Source: Agelaius tricolor (taxonomy: Eukaryota; Chordata; Aves; Passeriformes; Icteridae). From it: 64,000 nucleotides of DNA. The position numbers and the translations under genes are program-made. A model generated the notes under the pieces. It was not told the DNA's origin. It saw only the letters and a list, made by a program, of their open reading frames with translations, and did not search any database. This document shows, piece after piece, positions 23,067 to 36,511 of this stretch; position 1 is the first letter of the stretch, and each line of letters starts with the position of its first letter. The stretch is taken from NCBI GenBank assembly GCA_023055355.1, contig JALJCS010000009.1, forward strand, positions 27,863,001-27,927,000. The letters are read 5' to 3'.

Positions 23067-26000
23067 CTTCCATAAATAGCATTTCTGTGGGTCATATCTG
23101 TAGGTATTTCAGCTGTAAAAAAAGGCCTAACATTTACCTTGCTGCCCATACTACTATGCATTTTTAGATATTTGATTATTAATCATATTGTTGGCATTAC
23201 CATCTTTAATTTATTTCTTGATAAAGACACTTCCTCTTTTTTAGCTTAGCACTTGCCATCGCTATCAACATGAATATGTACTCTCTTTTAGCTGTCATGT
23301 AGAAAAATGTATTAATTTAATCTTTAGATCAATGTCAGCTGGGAGAGCAGATTTATGAATATAACTGAAAATCCCCTTTGCACTTTTGTTGTGCAAAGAT
23401 TATATAGCTGAGCTCTGCCTTCTCCAAGAAGAATTTCTCTGAATTCTTCTCCAATTCTGTATCAATAGCTTTGGAGATACCTTCCTATTTCCTTATTCCC
23501 TTTCTTGTATGTATGAGCAGCCACAGCACACAGAAGGAAACACAGGGGAAGTCAATCAACTCTTACTCAGATCAGCATTGACCACTGAAACTTCTGTAAT
23601 AGAAATTCCCTGAAAAGAAAAGATTTTCCCACCTGCCTATGTATCTGACAATCAGAGAGAAGTGGGCTAGGAGGCCTTCCAGCTTGCAAACAACCTAAAT
23701 GGTGCTATTACAATGTGCTATTAATATTGTGTATCTTAACAGTCACACAGATGTGACTTATCTCTATATAAAAATCTGATATGAAATGAGAAATCTGATC
23801 TGAAACAAAAAATCTGATATAAGGTCTGCAACGTTTACAAATAAATGTTTATGTGGTTAGATAGACCTCAACATAACCTGAAATCATTTGCCATAATGAC
23901 ATCTTCATTGTCAGATTGAAGAATCTTCCTTCAAACATGGCTCTGGGTGCCTGTTTGGCTTAGACCTTTCAGCTGTTTACTTAGGTTGTGAATTGGTCCT
24001 TCACAGAGTATTCTTTTGTTACATATTTGTTTATTACCTGCCACGATGGTTCTTGGTGCAGGACTGGAGTTTCTGGATCTTATTTTGATGACAAAATTCC
24101 TCCTTAGGCCAAAAATATCTGTCCTAAAGCTTTCAACTGAAGTGATTGCTACACTTATGTGGGGTCAATAGCTCTGAATAATTGATGAAACCATCAAAAG
24201 AGACAAGATGCGCAATGGTATTAAAGGATCACCTATGATGCAAGTTGTATAAAAGAAAAGATGCATCCCATCTTCAAGCTTACACAGTCAATGCAATCTC
24301 CTTTGGAATCAGGAGTAGCCAGCTGACCCTACCCTCCATAGCAGCCAACAAATGTTTGATTTGAAGGGCTTACAAAAACACCTTATAACTCCTTGTCCAT
24401 GAGGTGATGAATTGGTGGACAAAAAAAGTGTGAACAATCTTCAGATATTGTTCACAATTCAGATATTCAGTTGTTCTTCTTGACAACATTGGTAACAAGA
24501 TGAAAAAGAAGAAATACAATACATGATCTAGCTTGAATATTTGTGCCAGTATTCAATCTTTAACTTATAAGACAATTTATTAATCTGATAGAACCTTGAT
24601 ATAATTATCTTGTTCAGCTCAAGACAGCATGTCAATGACCACAGTATCTTATTCAATAAAAATTCTATTGAAATAGGAGTTCACAAATTGAGTAAAAAAG
24701 GCAAAATATGTGCAACCAAGTATTCCAGATGTATATTCTTTTTATCTTGTAGAAATTTTCTTTGTTGTTTTTTTTGGTTTGTCGTATGACTCCAACCTTA
24801 AACAATAAGAGTAGAAGCGTCAAGATTGATGATTTGGACAAGGAAAGAAAAAAGCACAAATGCTATCATCCTGTCACAAACCGCAAAGACAGACAGATAT
24901 GTTTTGGGTCGCATCACTGTCAGAGATGTTAGATGCACATTATTTTGCTTGCAAGGGATAAAATGAAAGCAACTGGTGAAACAGCATAGCCTGATTCAGG
25001 ATAAATTACAAGAGTTAAGGCAATAAAATGGTTCCATTAGTGAATCTACCTACTTTCTGCACTTCAGTCAGTCTGAGATGGGCTTAATGTGTTTATTTCC
25101 CATTTTATCCTTGTGTTTATCTCCTGTTTTTTCACAATGGAACTTCATATTTCCACTTAGACTACATTAATAAGATAGTGCAAAGAAAGTCAAGTTTCAT
25201 CTCTGTTAAATGTACATGAAAGAGCTTTTTAAACCACACATCTTTAATGACATCATTTTGCAAAGTTACTTTGCAGAATTCTTCTGGATGAACCAAAACT
25301 TCTAAAATTCTCTATTTAGATTCCTCATTGAAGAGGTGCACTTTACCACACTGAGAAGGGCTGACTTTCTTTAAACAAGAGGGAGTTGGCCTCTATGTTT
25401 ATTGAATTGGTTGATGTAAAGTTAGAGTTTCTTAAGAGCTGAAGAAGAAAGAATTCAAAGCTTTCTTTGATCAAAGCCTTAAAGACTGACATTAGAAACA
25501 GCAACGGAAACAATAAAATGAAGCAAACAAAACAATATTCCACAACTTCTGCCTGCCAATTAAACCTCCCACTGCCAAAACTGGGGCAGAATATAGAATA
25601 GCTTATAAAATACACTTTTTTAAAAATCAGAGTTTTGAGTTATTGCTCTCCAGTTTATAAGATGTTTACATATCCAAGTGGCTCAACATAAAGAAAGCAT
25701 AACTTTGAAGTTCCCAGGACGAGTCCTTACAAGGAAGTAAGCAGGTGTGGAATTGCCACCAGGAATTTGCATCCCATTAGTACAGCTTCATGGCCTAAAT
25801 AAGCTCAAGGCCATGTGGGGAGGGAGAGGACCTACTGGCACCTGAAGTCCTCATCCAGAACAGCCATTTAACCAGCACCAGTTAAACACCCATCTCCAGC
25901 ACTGAGTTTAAAGACAGGCTGGTATTTTAAAGTACAGACAGACAAGAAATAAACCTCATAAATTAGTTTCAATAGGAGGGAAAACTACATTTCTATTGAC

Positions 26001-28304
26001 ATTAGAATCCTGAGCTCCTACTCCAAATCACCCACAGCAAATTTCTGTAATCACTACGGACTACTTATTATTTTCTTTTGTTTCAGCCATCTTTATATTT
26101 AATAAGGTAGCTTTATCTTTATTTAAACTTCAATTTCTAAAAAGTAAACACAGTAGAGAAAAATCATTTATTCAAAGTATTAGAAGAGAGGTTTCAAGTT
26201 TTTCTCTGATTATATTATTATACTCATAGAAATGAACCTATTTTGTGTTTCAAATGAAATTAAAACAAGAAATGTTTATAATTATGATACTATAAATTCA
26301 GCAATTTTGAATTATACTTTATTGACTCATTGAGCTTTTGTAAGCAGTTACAGTAGTTAATCTTTTTAATTGAAAGAATAGGATGAAATACCTTTAACTA
26401 TATTACCATAGTCTTCTTTATTTATAAAGTACAACAAATCGTTTCCTGAATTGAGAAACTCTGTTCATCCAAATGCCATCACCTACAGATTTTCTATATT
26501 GGCATATTCACTGCTGTTATTCAGAATTCTTTAAAGTGCAACTTGTACTGAATATTTTGAAACTTGTTCAGTGTGGAAAATCTATTAAGTCATATTATAA
26601 ATTATTTAGAATGCTGGTGTTCAATGTATAAATCTGTATTTCATTCTTCTTCCAAGATTAACTTGATACAAGGAGTAAAAAGAAAAGTAATTGAGCCAGA
26701 AATGAAACATTTCATTCCCCTTTTCCTAAATCTACTATAGTGGGAATATTAGAATGAAAATAAATATTTTATAATTTCTTAAGGATACACAGAATATCTT
26801 TATCAGATAAAAAGACCCCCAGCTATACTGTGTAAAGATTTCATTTGATGTCAACATTCAAAATAAAATATTTTATAGTTAGTGTCACAATTCTTGATTT
26901 TGGAAAATGTGAGTACCGATGTCACTGAATTGAAAGACAATTTTAAGCTTATTGATTTTAAATTGACATGACTTAAAATCAATCCTTAGTAGATCCTGTT
27001 GAGTGAGACCCTAAATACTAGAAAATTATTTAATCTGATGAAGTTTCCTTCATTCTAATTTGAAAACCAATTGTGAAAAAGCTTCTGAAATAATTTATTG
27101 TATGAAGTATAATTATTATCATTAATATTATTTACCAAATAACTGTGGGTCAGCAATAGGTTATCAATAGATAATTTTTCCTCTGAGAATCCAAAACTGA
27201 AATTTTGACTTGAATTTTCTCAGCCTCAGTCATGTACATTGTGCAAGTCACAAACAATCTTCCATTTCTATATCAGACAAGCACAATTTTTAGGTTTGGT
27301 TTTTGAGCAGAAATGCTTGTGTGCCTGAAATTTTTCCCTCTTGTGTTCTCTATCTTCCTTTGGTACGTCTTCAGTAGGCCTCTGACAAACACCCATATAG
27401 GAGATCTTTAACAAGCAGCAGAAATAATATTATAGGAACTTGAGTCTCTCCCTTTCAAAACACATCTGGAACAATGTTTTAATATCAAATTGAAAAATGT
27501 AAGTGTAAATCCCTTCTGACCAGTAGAATATACTGAATTCAGAGGCAGCTGCCTGTCCCCAGCAGCAGTGCAATATTTGGACAGAAATATCAACAGTTTT
27601 CAGAGTAAAATGCAGGATGAAGCTGGTTACAGTGTCCTGTCACCAATCACCCCACAAGGAAGGCCCTTCTAAATAGAAGCATCAGTGAAAGAAACTCATT
27701 ATTCAACTAAATCTGTCCTGCAGAGATCTGAAATATGCAGGAGAGTAAATGTAAATTAGACTATGTTCTCTCCCCGTACACAAAAACTGGTATCCATACT
27801 TCTATGCTCAAATGTTTCAGTACAGCACCATTTGGTTTCTTCACAGAGAAAAAACGTACCAAGAAAGACAGAAATTTCCATTACTGTACATGCTCAACTT
27901 ATTCTAATGTGCAGCACATGAGGGAGGTGAAAACTTGTAGAGCACAGTATCAGTTCCTGCAGTTTGTATCAGCACAAGGCTGCTCCTCACTGGAGATGCT
28001 CCAAGGTGCTGCCCTGTGCACCCAAGGCCCTGATGGTGTGTTCCATGGGGCTTTCCTTGTGCGGTGGAAGCACCACTGCCCCCAAGCTCCCTACACCCAG
28101 TGTCCCCACCAGCAGTGCAGCTGGCCCCCAGACCACACCCAGCCAGACAAGTCTGCAACAGCTCAGGATAGAGACCAAGCAGGCACAACACTAAGTCCAT
28201 CAATAAATTGCACTGAGACAATTCTACACACATTTATAGGCAAAGCAGACCTCTAAATAGCCAGGAGATAGGCTAAATACCATAAAAAAACCTCACAGGA
28301 AGCA
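23067..28304. other. long AT-rich intergenic stretch, no gene recognised
   Basis: Few long open frames and strong AT bias, especially at 26040-27200. No mobile element recognised. A short imperfect tandem repeat lies at 23771-23822. The 173-codon frame at 27735-28256 and its overlapping shadows show no domain, and a frame is open on both strands there. Confidence 0.55.
23771..23822 (+). repeat. imperfect tandem repeat, about 20 bp x 2.6
   Basis: Three AAATCTGAT(A/C)T units (at about 23772, 23791 and 23810) are separated by GAAATGAG- and GAAACAAA-like spacers. Confidence 0.75.
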
Positions 28305-28575
28305 GCTTCCCCCTAATACCTAATCTAAACCTCCTCTCTTTTAGTTTGAAGCAATTCCCTCTTGTCGTGTCACTACATGCTCTTGCAAATAGTCTCCTCC
28401 ATCTTTCTTGCAGGCTCCCTTCAGGAGCCAGAAGGCTGCAATTAGGTCACTCTGAAGCCTTCTCTGTTCCAGACTGAACAATCCCAACTCTCTCAGCCTT
28501 TCCTCATAAGAGAGGTGCTCCATCCCTCTAATCATCTTGGTGGCCTCCTCAGGACTCGCTCCAATGACTCCAACC
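28305..28575 (-). mobile_element. CR1 LINE 3' fragment, minus strand
   Basis: The minus strand encodes recognisable CR1 ORF2 C-terminal sequence: [19 protein letters not shown], then RELGLFSLEQRRLQSDLIAAF. It continues into LQEHVVTRQEGIASN, where the + strand shows the CR1 antisense text CAATTCCCTCTTGTCGTGTC. The last 3' part is missing, so the copy is truncated at both ends. Confidence 0.88.
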
Positions 28576-31500
28576 TCATACTGATAAGGTGCTGTTTTTC
28601 CTGCCCATAGAGCAGCTGAGTAAGAGGCCAAGGACATTCCCACTTCCATAACAGAGCTACATCATTGCAGCATAGGCACTAGGAGCTGCAATCAAGCATT
28701 TCTAATGTGCTCAGTGGCTTAGGTATTAAGTTCAATAAAGAATCAAAAAGGCATGGAAAGAACACGTAGGCAAAATGTAATGGATAGCCACAGGTGGGAG
28801 GAAAAATCAGCTTTGAATTCTCCCTAGAAAAATTCCTTGTATAAGACTTTATATAAGCTAACAGCCTTTCATATTCTCAGAATAGGATCCCAAAATTCAC
28901 TGGCAAGGTCTGCACCCTCCAGTAAGAATAGCCCCAAGACTGCACTCACCAACTACCACACTGCTTATTATAAGGGAAAACAGAGACAGCCAGTTTCAAG
29001 TGGGGCTGGAACCCAGTTTCGACAGCATTTGGGGCTTTGGTGTCACCTATTGGGTCAGCTTACAACCTGGCAAGCCTGCAGAGGCTTGCTTGTGACCCCC
29101 TGTCTGTGACTGTGTGGAAGAGATACACAGGCAGGGGCAGGAAGCAAAACTGACCTTGATCAAAGCCTCTCTGGAGTCCAGTCTTATAAAGAAAGCTGAA
29201 GAAAAAAACCCAGCTGTCTGTGCCTCCTGGAACTGCTGCTCTACAACAGTAGAGGTGCAGGCAAAACAGGCAGCACCAAGGCACCCTGCTAAACCAGAGG
29301 TGTGTTTGAGCACACACTACTTGCCAACAGCCCCACAGAGAAGGCTGGGTTCAATCAGAGCTCTCCAAGATGAAAGAAAAAACTGTGAAGCCAGTCCAGC
29401 TCTTGCCAGCTGAGAGCATTTTTGCTCCACAGAGCTTTTATATATTTCAAGCCACCCAGTTGTTTTTATGAAGGAGACCTATGCTCAGCATCTCATTTCA
29501 AAGTGAGTCAGAGGAACGAGCAGCAGGAGAAGGTAAAGGTTTGGTTTCACATGCCGGGCTAACACTCATCTCATTTCTTTTATTATTTGGAACCATATGC
29601 CCAACGGAAGAAGCAGGGAAACAATAATACCAGCATTATTTTAGAGCAGTGCCCAAGGGACTTGTCATCTGACATTCTACATTGCCAGAATTCCCAGTGC
29701 AATGAGGACAGTTACATTCCCTAACTTTGCCTCCCTACTCAGTAAATGGCACACCAGCTTCATGAAAGAGCAGCTTTTTATTTGTGTTTCACCTTCTAGA
29801 GTAAATAAAGTTTTCCCTCAAGATATTTAAGAAAATATTGACAATATGACATGACTGTATCCCTAAATACTCAAAATTCTCACCACAGAAAAGCAAACCC
29901 TTCTTTTGATAAAGTGCAATGGTGTTTCAATCTAACCTTGTGTTTTGGGAAGCTTCAGTTTCTAGGAGTTTCAGATTCAAAAAATTGGTTATAAATCCAA
30001 ATCTCTTTAAAGCACATATTTTAGATAAAGAGGAGGAAATCAACAATATTCTGACTGGGTAGGCATAGTAACATTTTACATGTAAGCCACATGCAAAAGT
30101 TTACAGGAGGAAATAAGTAGCTTACAAGACAAATCCAGACTTTAAATATTTTTATAGAGTATTCTGAAAAAGTGAGGCTCTTTTTTTGCATAAAGAACCA
30201 CTATGATGACTTGGCATGGCATCTCTTAATTGAAGCCACCAACAGACAGGAAGGAAAACAAAACCTGCTGTGGAAGGAACCTGCTGGGCAACCCCATTTA
30301 GAGGGGCAGAGAGGTGGTATATCTACATACAAGCTGAATCTCCAGGTATGAAACAGCGAGAACAAAGGCAGGTAGCCTTTAGAAATGTTCTAAGTGATCC
30401 TTACAAAGTCAGGAGGTTCACTTACCATTTCATAAATCTGGTAGGGAATATTATTCACTCTTTCATAACAGAGAGTATAGCAGACTTCTGGAAAGCTCCC
30501 TCAGCTTAATCTAAATCAGGTTCTAGATGTGCTTAAACACTTTCATAAGCTAACACTTCATATTTCTGAACACACAAAGATTACCAGCTGAGAAGACCGC
30601 TTGATCCAGGTGTGGAGAAGGGTCACTATTTAACAAAGACACCAAAGAGGATGGAAATGAAGGATAATTATGTTTGGCTGCTCTGCTTTATTTCAGCTGG
30701 GGTTTTGTTTGTTTTTTGTTTGTTCGTGGGGTTTTCTGGGGGGGATATCTGTTTGTTTGTTTGTTTGTTGTGTTCCAATTCTTTTATTAGTCAGGTAAAA
30801 TTGGAACAATACCACATATCATGGAGAGAATATGAAAAAATACACGTGAACCTCTGTGAACTTTTGTCCTTTTCATGTGTTTACTTGTTCATGCTGCACC
30901 AAGCAGGTCCAATATCTTACAGTATGGAGGAGAATAAGAAAAAATTCCTCTGGATCGGGTCAAGTCTATGCTGAAAGGGGCTTTAGAAGTTTTTAGAAGA
31001 CAGTATAGGTCATACAGTTAATTCAGAATTAAGTTCATGATGAAGCTGACCAAGGAAAATACTGTATTGTTTTTATTTTTCTGCACAAATCGGATTACTT
31101 GCCCATGTTTTGGCCTGGAAATTAGAATCATTAAAGTGCCGTGATTTGTTTGTTAACAGAGTTAACACACAGCCTAGAAAACAAAACTTAAAAGTAGATG
31201 TTCCTCAACAGTCAGCTTCTAAATGAGGGCGCTTCACATACAGACGCTTTCACATCAATAAAAAAGCCCTAAGAGTAATTTCTCTCCCTTTCTGAGACCA
31301 CAGCACATTATCTCTGGCTGGTACACCCTGTTGATTTTTAACCACCTCTGTTCTGCCTCACCAGCTTCCTGCTTTTATCCATCCAGAGCAATCAGAGTGC
31401 AGGGAGCCTCCAAGGCACACCAGGACCACGAAGGCACTAAACCTCATTCTCACCTGTTTGAACTTGATCCTCTTTTCGCCTGCTGGGAACAAGCCTAAAC

Positions 31501-34500
31501 AAGGTCATGCCCAAAGTCATCTGAAACTGAATTGCTGCAAGGCAAGCTCTGCTGATGAGAAGTGGCTTTCAGCAGTTTTTCAGGCCAGAAAGGACCAGCA
31601 GACCACAGAGCCTGACCTGCTTGACAAAGGCTGCAGCAGAGAAGAGCTGCTGGGAAAAGGCACCACTTTCTAACCTGGAGTGAGGTCAGGGCAATCTAAG
31701 ATCAGTGTCTCCAGCCCCTGACTGAGAAGAATGAGGCTGTTCACAATATGGCAAACATCATTCAGTTTCTTTCCTCTCAATAAAATAAGCCAGCTCAGTT
31801 TGCCCTTGAAATTCATTTTATTAGACTCCATGTCCCCAAGGCAAACAAGCCTCTAAATCCTTGACATTTCCTCCTCTCCTGCCTTCAACAGCTGTGTCCA
31901 GGGAGAAGAGGCTTAACACTTGCCTGCCAGTTTCTTCTCTTTTCAATCTCTCTTTTCCCCTGGCTCCTCAGACTAGCCAGCTCTCCCAGGTTTAAGGCCT
32001 TGGGTTCATGACACACATTTCAAACCTTTTTTCCCCCCAAGGTAAAGCTTAAATCACAAAACAGATATTATGCAATAAGGAAGCAGATGAGCTATTAAAG
32101 GCTATGACTTAGAGGGTTTAGACTGCAGCTACCTCTGTCCACTTCCCCTTACAACATTCTCTGGAAGTTCTACATTTCCTCCCTACAAGCTGGTGAGTGC
32201 TTGTAGGAGGATGGTGCAGTAGCACTGTGACAAGGTTCATTAATCTGCACAAGCCACCCACATGACAAACCAAGGTCTGGAGAAAGAGGGGGAGCATCCT
32301 CCATGATCCAGCTATCACCCCACTCAGAGGAGAAGCAATGGACACAGCCTAGAGGAGTTAGACAGAGCTGTTGTGATCCAGCTGATGAGCTGTTGATCTG
32401 CAATGAGAGCTATGCTCTCTCACAAAGAAAAAACACAGGAATGGATAATATTTAGTCACAGGACGTAGAAGAGAACAAGTAAGAGCATGAGAGTTCTTTA
32501 AAGATGAAGACTAAATCCCAATTTTGAGGTCAACCAAGACTGTGATGAAAGGATTGAGGCACAAACTTAGAGACAGAACTGAAGAGTTTGCAAACTTCCC
32601 AGTTCCAGTTCTCTATGAGGGAACTCCTGCAGTTCTGCAAGGAGCACCAGATCTGCACACTTCCTGTGGGTTTCACTGCCAGACAATACAACACACATAC
32701 AAATCTTACCTAAACACTAATAACTGTAGCAAATTGTTACTGAAAATTGCTACTGCTAACCAAAGGCAGAGTCCAGCTCCTATTTAGCTATTTTCTAATG
32801 CCTTTGAGACCTGAGCCATGCAGTTTCTTCTACGTCTAATAGAAAAACAGAGCTCTATCCATTGATAGAGCACAGGAATCCAGCAAAGACCAGTGGTTCC
32901 TGAAAACTACAGTGCCCTCTTCACAGACAATTTGAGGAACATTGCACTGCTGCAGTAGTAATTCCCTCTTTGATGGACCCAGACCTTCTCTCTTTTGGGA
33001 TTAAAATGTCCAATACTCTTACAACCTTTTGAGAATCTCTGGAGAGAAGGGCTATGCAAGAGATGTATCTTTGCTTACATAAATCTGCTAGTTACACATG
33101 GCAAGAGGAAGCAAAATAACTCACAGCTGGACTGACAGAGAAGAGATGGAGTATGGTGAGGACCAAGATAAATAGGCAGGGCAGTCCCTGAATCTTGTAA
33201 GTAGCATCAGTCAGGTGACTCTGATCCCATTTCATTTGGGGTTGCATCAATATCTGCTTAGCCCTGAAGTACAACCTACCCCATCAAGCAGAGATTAGGT
33301 CATCTTCTCTCACCTATGTCTTTGACAGTGTGAAGAGTGATGGCCTCCATTTCATTCTGTGTACAAAACAGGGAAAATACTCATTTATCTTAAAGAAGGT
33401 AGTATAGGGAATGGAAGAACCAGTTCTCTCTCTGTGCACAGAGAGCAAACAGATAATCTGACACTAGACCTGGCACAGGCAGGCAGCTTTACTGGCCATG
33501 GGGACATGTGGCTGGTTTGGGCTGGGTTTGTGGAAGAGAGGAGGAGGAAGGCATTCACCATGCCTGGTAAGCTTTGCTGCGTGGGGTCAAGAGCTGCACA
33601 TGGGGCCATGCTGAACTATGGGTGAGGAATATAGAGGTCCACAACCACATTGAATGCAGCCAAATTAGGTGCAAGAAATGTGATAGCCATGGCAGGGAGC
33701 TCTTAATTTATTGCTGTCTTAGACGTGATGGGGGTTTCTACAGCCCTTAGTGAGAGGTGGAAGTAGTTTGCAAATGAGAAGTGAAACAGCATTTAACAGT
33801 CTGAAACTACAAAGAATAAAATTAATGCTAATTTGAAGGGGGAGAATATTCCCATGCCCCTTGCCTCCCACTTACATCACTTACTGCAGTGAACTCAGGT
33901 GAATAATACAGACTGATGCACTTGTCTAACGCGTGGTTTCATACTCCCTGTCATTACAATGGAGGAAAAAACCATAGAATAAATAAACCCCTAGGACTCT
34001 CTTTTGGAAAGTTCAGAATGGAACATTTTCAAGTGTGGGTACTTGCTAGAGCACCCTGTAAGCTCTTTTTTCCTTGCCCCTCTCATTTAAGCCTTCATCT
34101 GCACAGTGACTGCTATTAGGGGCTCACTGAGAAAATGGCTGATACAGAAACCAGTTTATAGAAAAACATTACTTCTTAGTCTGTATCTGTTTGAGGGTAC
34201 AGCTGCAAGAGCACCAAGCTCCATATCATTGCAAAGCAGGGATCAAGTGCTGTGATCAGTTTTAAGAAGTTCTAAAATACTTTGTGGAACAGGATGTGGC
34301 CCCAAATTGTCAGATTATAGTCACCAGTGTGAAGCAAGACAATGTATTTCACCAGTAGTGTGGTTAGAAAGTGTGACAGTTCTTCATCTTCAGAGGTTAA
34401 GTAGAAAAGCACCTATTCCAGAGGCTACTGTAATTCTCTTTGAAGGCAGGATAAAAGTACCGTCTTTGGAAGAAAAAAATCCATAGATTTCTTTTGCAAA

Positions 34501-34537
34501 AATTCTTGAATGATCTGTTCCTATCTTCTTCTCTGTG
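28576..34537. other. intergenic DNA, no gene recognised
   Basis: Unique-looking DNA with no assigned elements apart from (GTTT)n at 30700-30770. Frames at 30612-30974 and 33359-33625 are chance or driven by low complexity. Confidence 0.5.
30700..30770 (+). repeat. (GTTT)n microsatellite-like tract
   Basis: TTTTGTTTGTTTTTTGTTTG, then a G-rich interruption, then five or so GTTT units at 30751-30770. Confidence 0.85.
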
Positions 34538-34762
34538 TTTTGGGGATTGGGGGGGAGGGTTTGTTGCATGGTAGTTGGTTGGTTTACCGGGGGGGTTGGT
34601 TTTTTTGGTTGGTTGGTTTGTTTTAGTTTGGTTTTTTAATTTTGTTTGATGTTTTCTTGGTTTATTGTTTTACTTGGGGGATTTTTGTCGTTTTGGTGGG
34701 GCTTTTTTTTTGTTGGTTGGTTGTTTTGGAGGTGTTTGTTTTTGTTTGTTTTTTTTTTCCTT
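34538..34762 (+). repeat. GT/G-rich low-complexity tract
   Basis: About 225 bases almost without C or A on the + strand, made of GGTTGGTT, TTTGTTTG, GGGGGGG and long T runs. Several closely spaced G runs (GGGGGGG twice and GGGGG) could support quadruplex folding on this strand. It has no unit structure regular enough to be a simple microsatellite. Confidence 0.8.
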
Positions 34763-35182
34763 GAAGCCATAGGGGTTAAAATCATAATTATATGTTAAAA
34801 TTCATCATATCTTTTTAAATTCTCTGGTAGGACCTCATGAAGGTTTGGTTATTAAAAATGTTTACAAGGATAATTATTGTTTTAAACAAATGCATTTATT
34901 AGAAATCAGCTATTTAAGGGGGAAAAAAAGGCCAACCAAACAAAAAACAGAAGAAAAATACCATGGTTCTCTTTTAGAAAGTTCAAGAAGGTGACATTTT
35001 CAAAAAAAAAAGAATTTCACATTATTCATGTGTCCTTAAATTTTTTTTAATCCGTGTCATGGTTTGACACTGGCACAATGCCAGTGCCCCCCTGAAAATC
35101 TATTTTCCCTAGTGTCTGCTGTGAGATGTGACCAGGAATAGAGCAAAGCAGGCTCCAACGCAGGAATAAAGGAAAACAATAC

Positions 35183-35188
35183 TTTATT
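35183..35188 (-). promoter_or_regulatory. LTR polyadenylation signal (AATAAA)
   Basis: TTTATT on +, about 130 bp inside the left end of the minus-strand LTR. Confidence 0.55.
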
Positions 35189-35491
35189 AACCTACAACTA
35201 TATGTAAAAAGAAACACACACAGGACTCAGACTGAAAACCTTACAAAAACATTCCTCCTCCCACCACCAAATTTCCAATACATCACAGTAGGACAAAACA
35301 TTGGATTCTCAATTCAGTTACCACCCCTCAGATCACCAACTCTCAGTCCATCACCACACTTTCAGTTCATCAAGAACAGAGGAGTCCCTCTTGTACCACA
35401 GGCTTCCCCTGGAAACACAGTTGAGACCTCTTGTGCTTCCTGTCACACGCGGCACCGCCTGGAGATCATTTGCCATCGTGACATCTTCCAT

Positions 35492-35522
35492 CCATGTACA
35501 GTGCTCTCACCACTGTACATGG
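35492..35522. repeat. 12-bp perfect inverted repeat inside the LTR
   Basis: CCATGTACAGTG (35492-35503) and CACTGTACATGG (35511-35522) are exact reverse complements around a 7-nt loop. It may be part of the element's own RNA structure. Confidence 0.85.
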
Positions 35523-36511
35523 AAGGAAGTCCATACTGCGCATGGACCAGAGCTGCTTCTAGGATTCTCCTTTTAAGGATGCTTTGCCCAGCTTCAAAAA
35601 AACCCACAGTCTCTCACTTTTGGGACACCTGGGGCTGAGGGGGTCTCAAGAATAGAGATCTTCTCCTTCACTGAAGACAGAGGGCACCAACCACCCTCCT
35701 CACCCATTGTCTCTGTTCATGCACTCCTTCACATAATATCACTGCACTCTCTTGACCCCAAGCCATTGCCTCCCCCTAGATACAGTCTCTGTGTCACAGG
35801 AAAAAGGTTTCTGTCCATGGCTATACAAGAAAAGTCCAGCCAAAGCCACTCCATCATCTCCTCCCACTTAGGATTCTTCTCAACTTCTTAGGACATCTTT
35901 CATTTGCACAAACTTGCATCACACTGGCCCATTTACTCCTATTTCATCTCTGTCTCTCTTCTCATTCAGCTCCAGGAGGATCAGCATTTGTAAGGTTTCC
36001 ATCATCCAAGAAAAGGGTTAAAATCTCGGGCTCTGCCTGCCCAGAACTTTCCCAAGGCTGCCGTGCACCTTCTCGCCGCACCCTCCTCCTTTCTCCTTCT
36101 CAGCCAGCTGTGCTGCCAGAACAAGATAGCAAATTTCAAGGTGGCACAAAGCACAGGCACAGGCTCTCTCTCTCTCTGGGGGGGCTGCCAGATATCTCTC
36201 AGCGCTCCTCCACCCTTCTATCCTGCAGGGGCCTTCACCTCTCTTCTCTGTCCAAGGCCCGGCCTACCTCACCCGGCCGCATGGCTTTTCCTCCCCCACC
36301 CAGCCCGCAGCCAGGCAGGGGAGCTCTGACCTCTTTCATGGACTGGAACCAAGAGAGTTTTCCTGGGAGTTCTCTGCTTTTAACCCTCCGTGTTCTCAGA
36401 GGCGTATCCATGTCCTCAGTGGCCACACCAGGTGCCAGTATTCAAATCTCAGCACCTATTGGTTTGACCACCAGATTCCCAAAAAACTCACTTCCTTTTC
36501 AAACCAGAACA

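Larger units (their letters stand above)
35055..36511 (-). mobile_element. long solo LTR of an endogenous retrovirus, minus strand
   Basis: A 1457-bp block with near-inverted termini, TGTCATGGTTT at the left and AAACCAGAACA at the right. It is flanked by ATCCG (35050-35054) and ATCCA (36512-36516), a 5-bp target duplication with one mismatch. An AATAAA on the minus strand (35183-35188) near the left end places R-U5 there and makes the GC-rich 36000-36350 part U3. It contains a 12-bp perfect hairpin (35492-35522). From memory it resembles long passerine LTRs of the ERVK type. No gag, pol or env sequence adjoins it. The open frames inside, including 36110-36526, are incidental. Confidence 0.8.
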
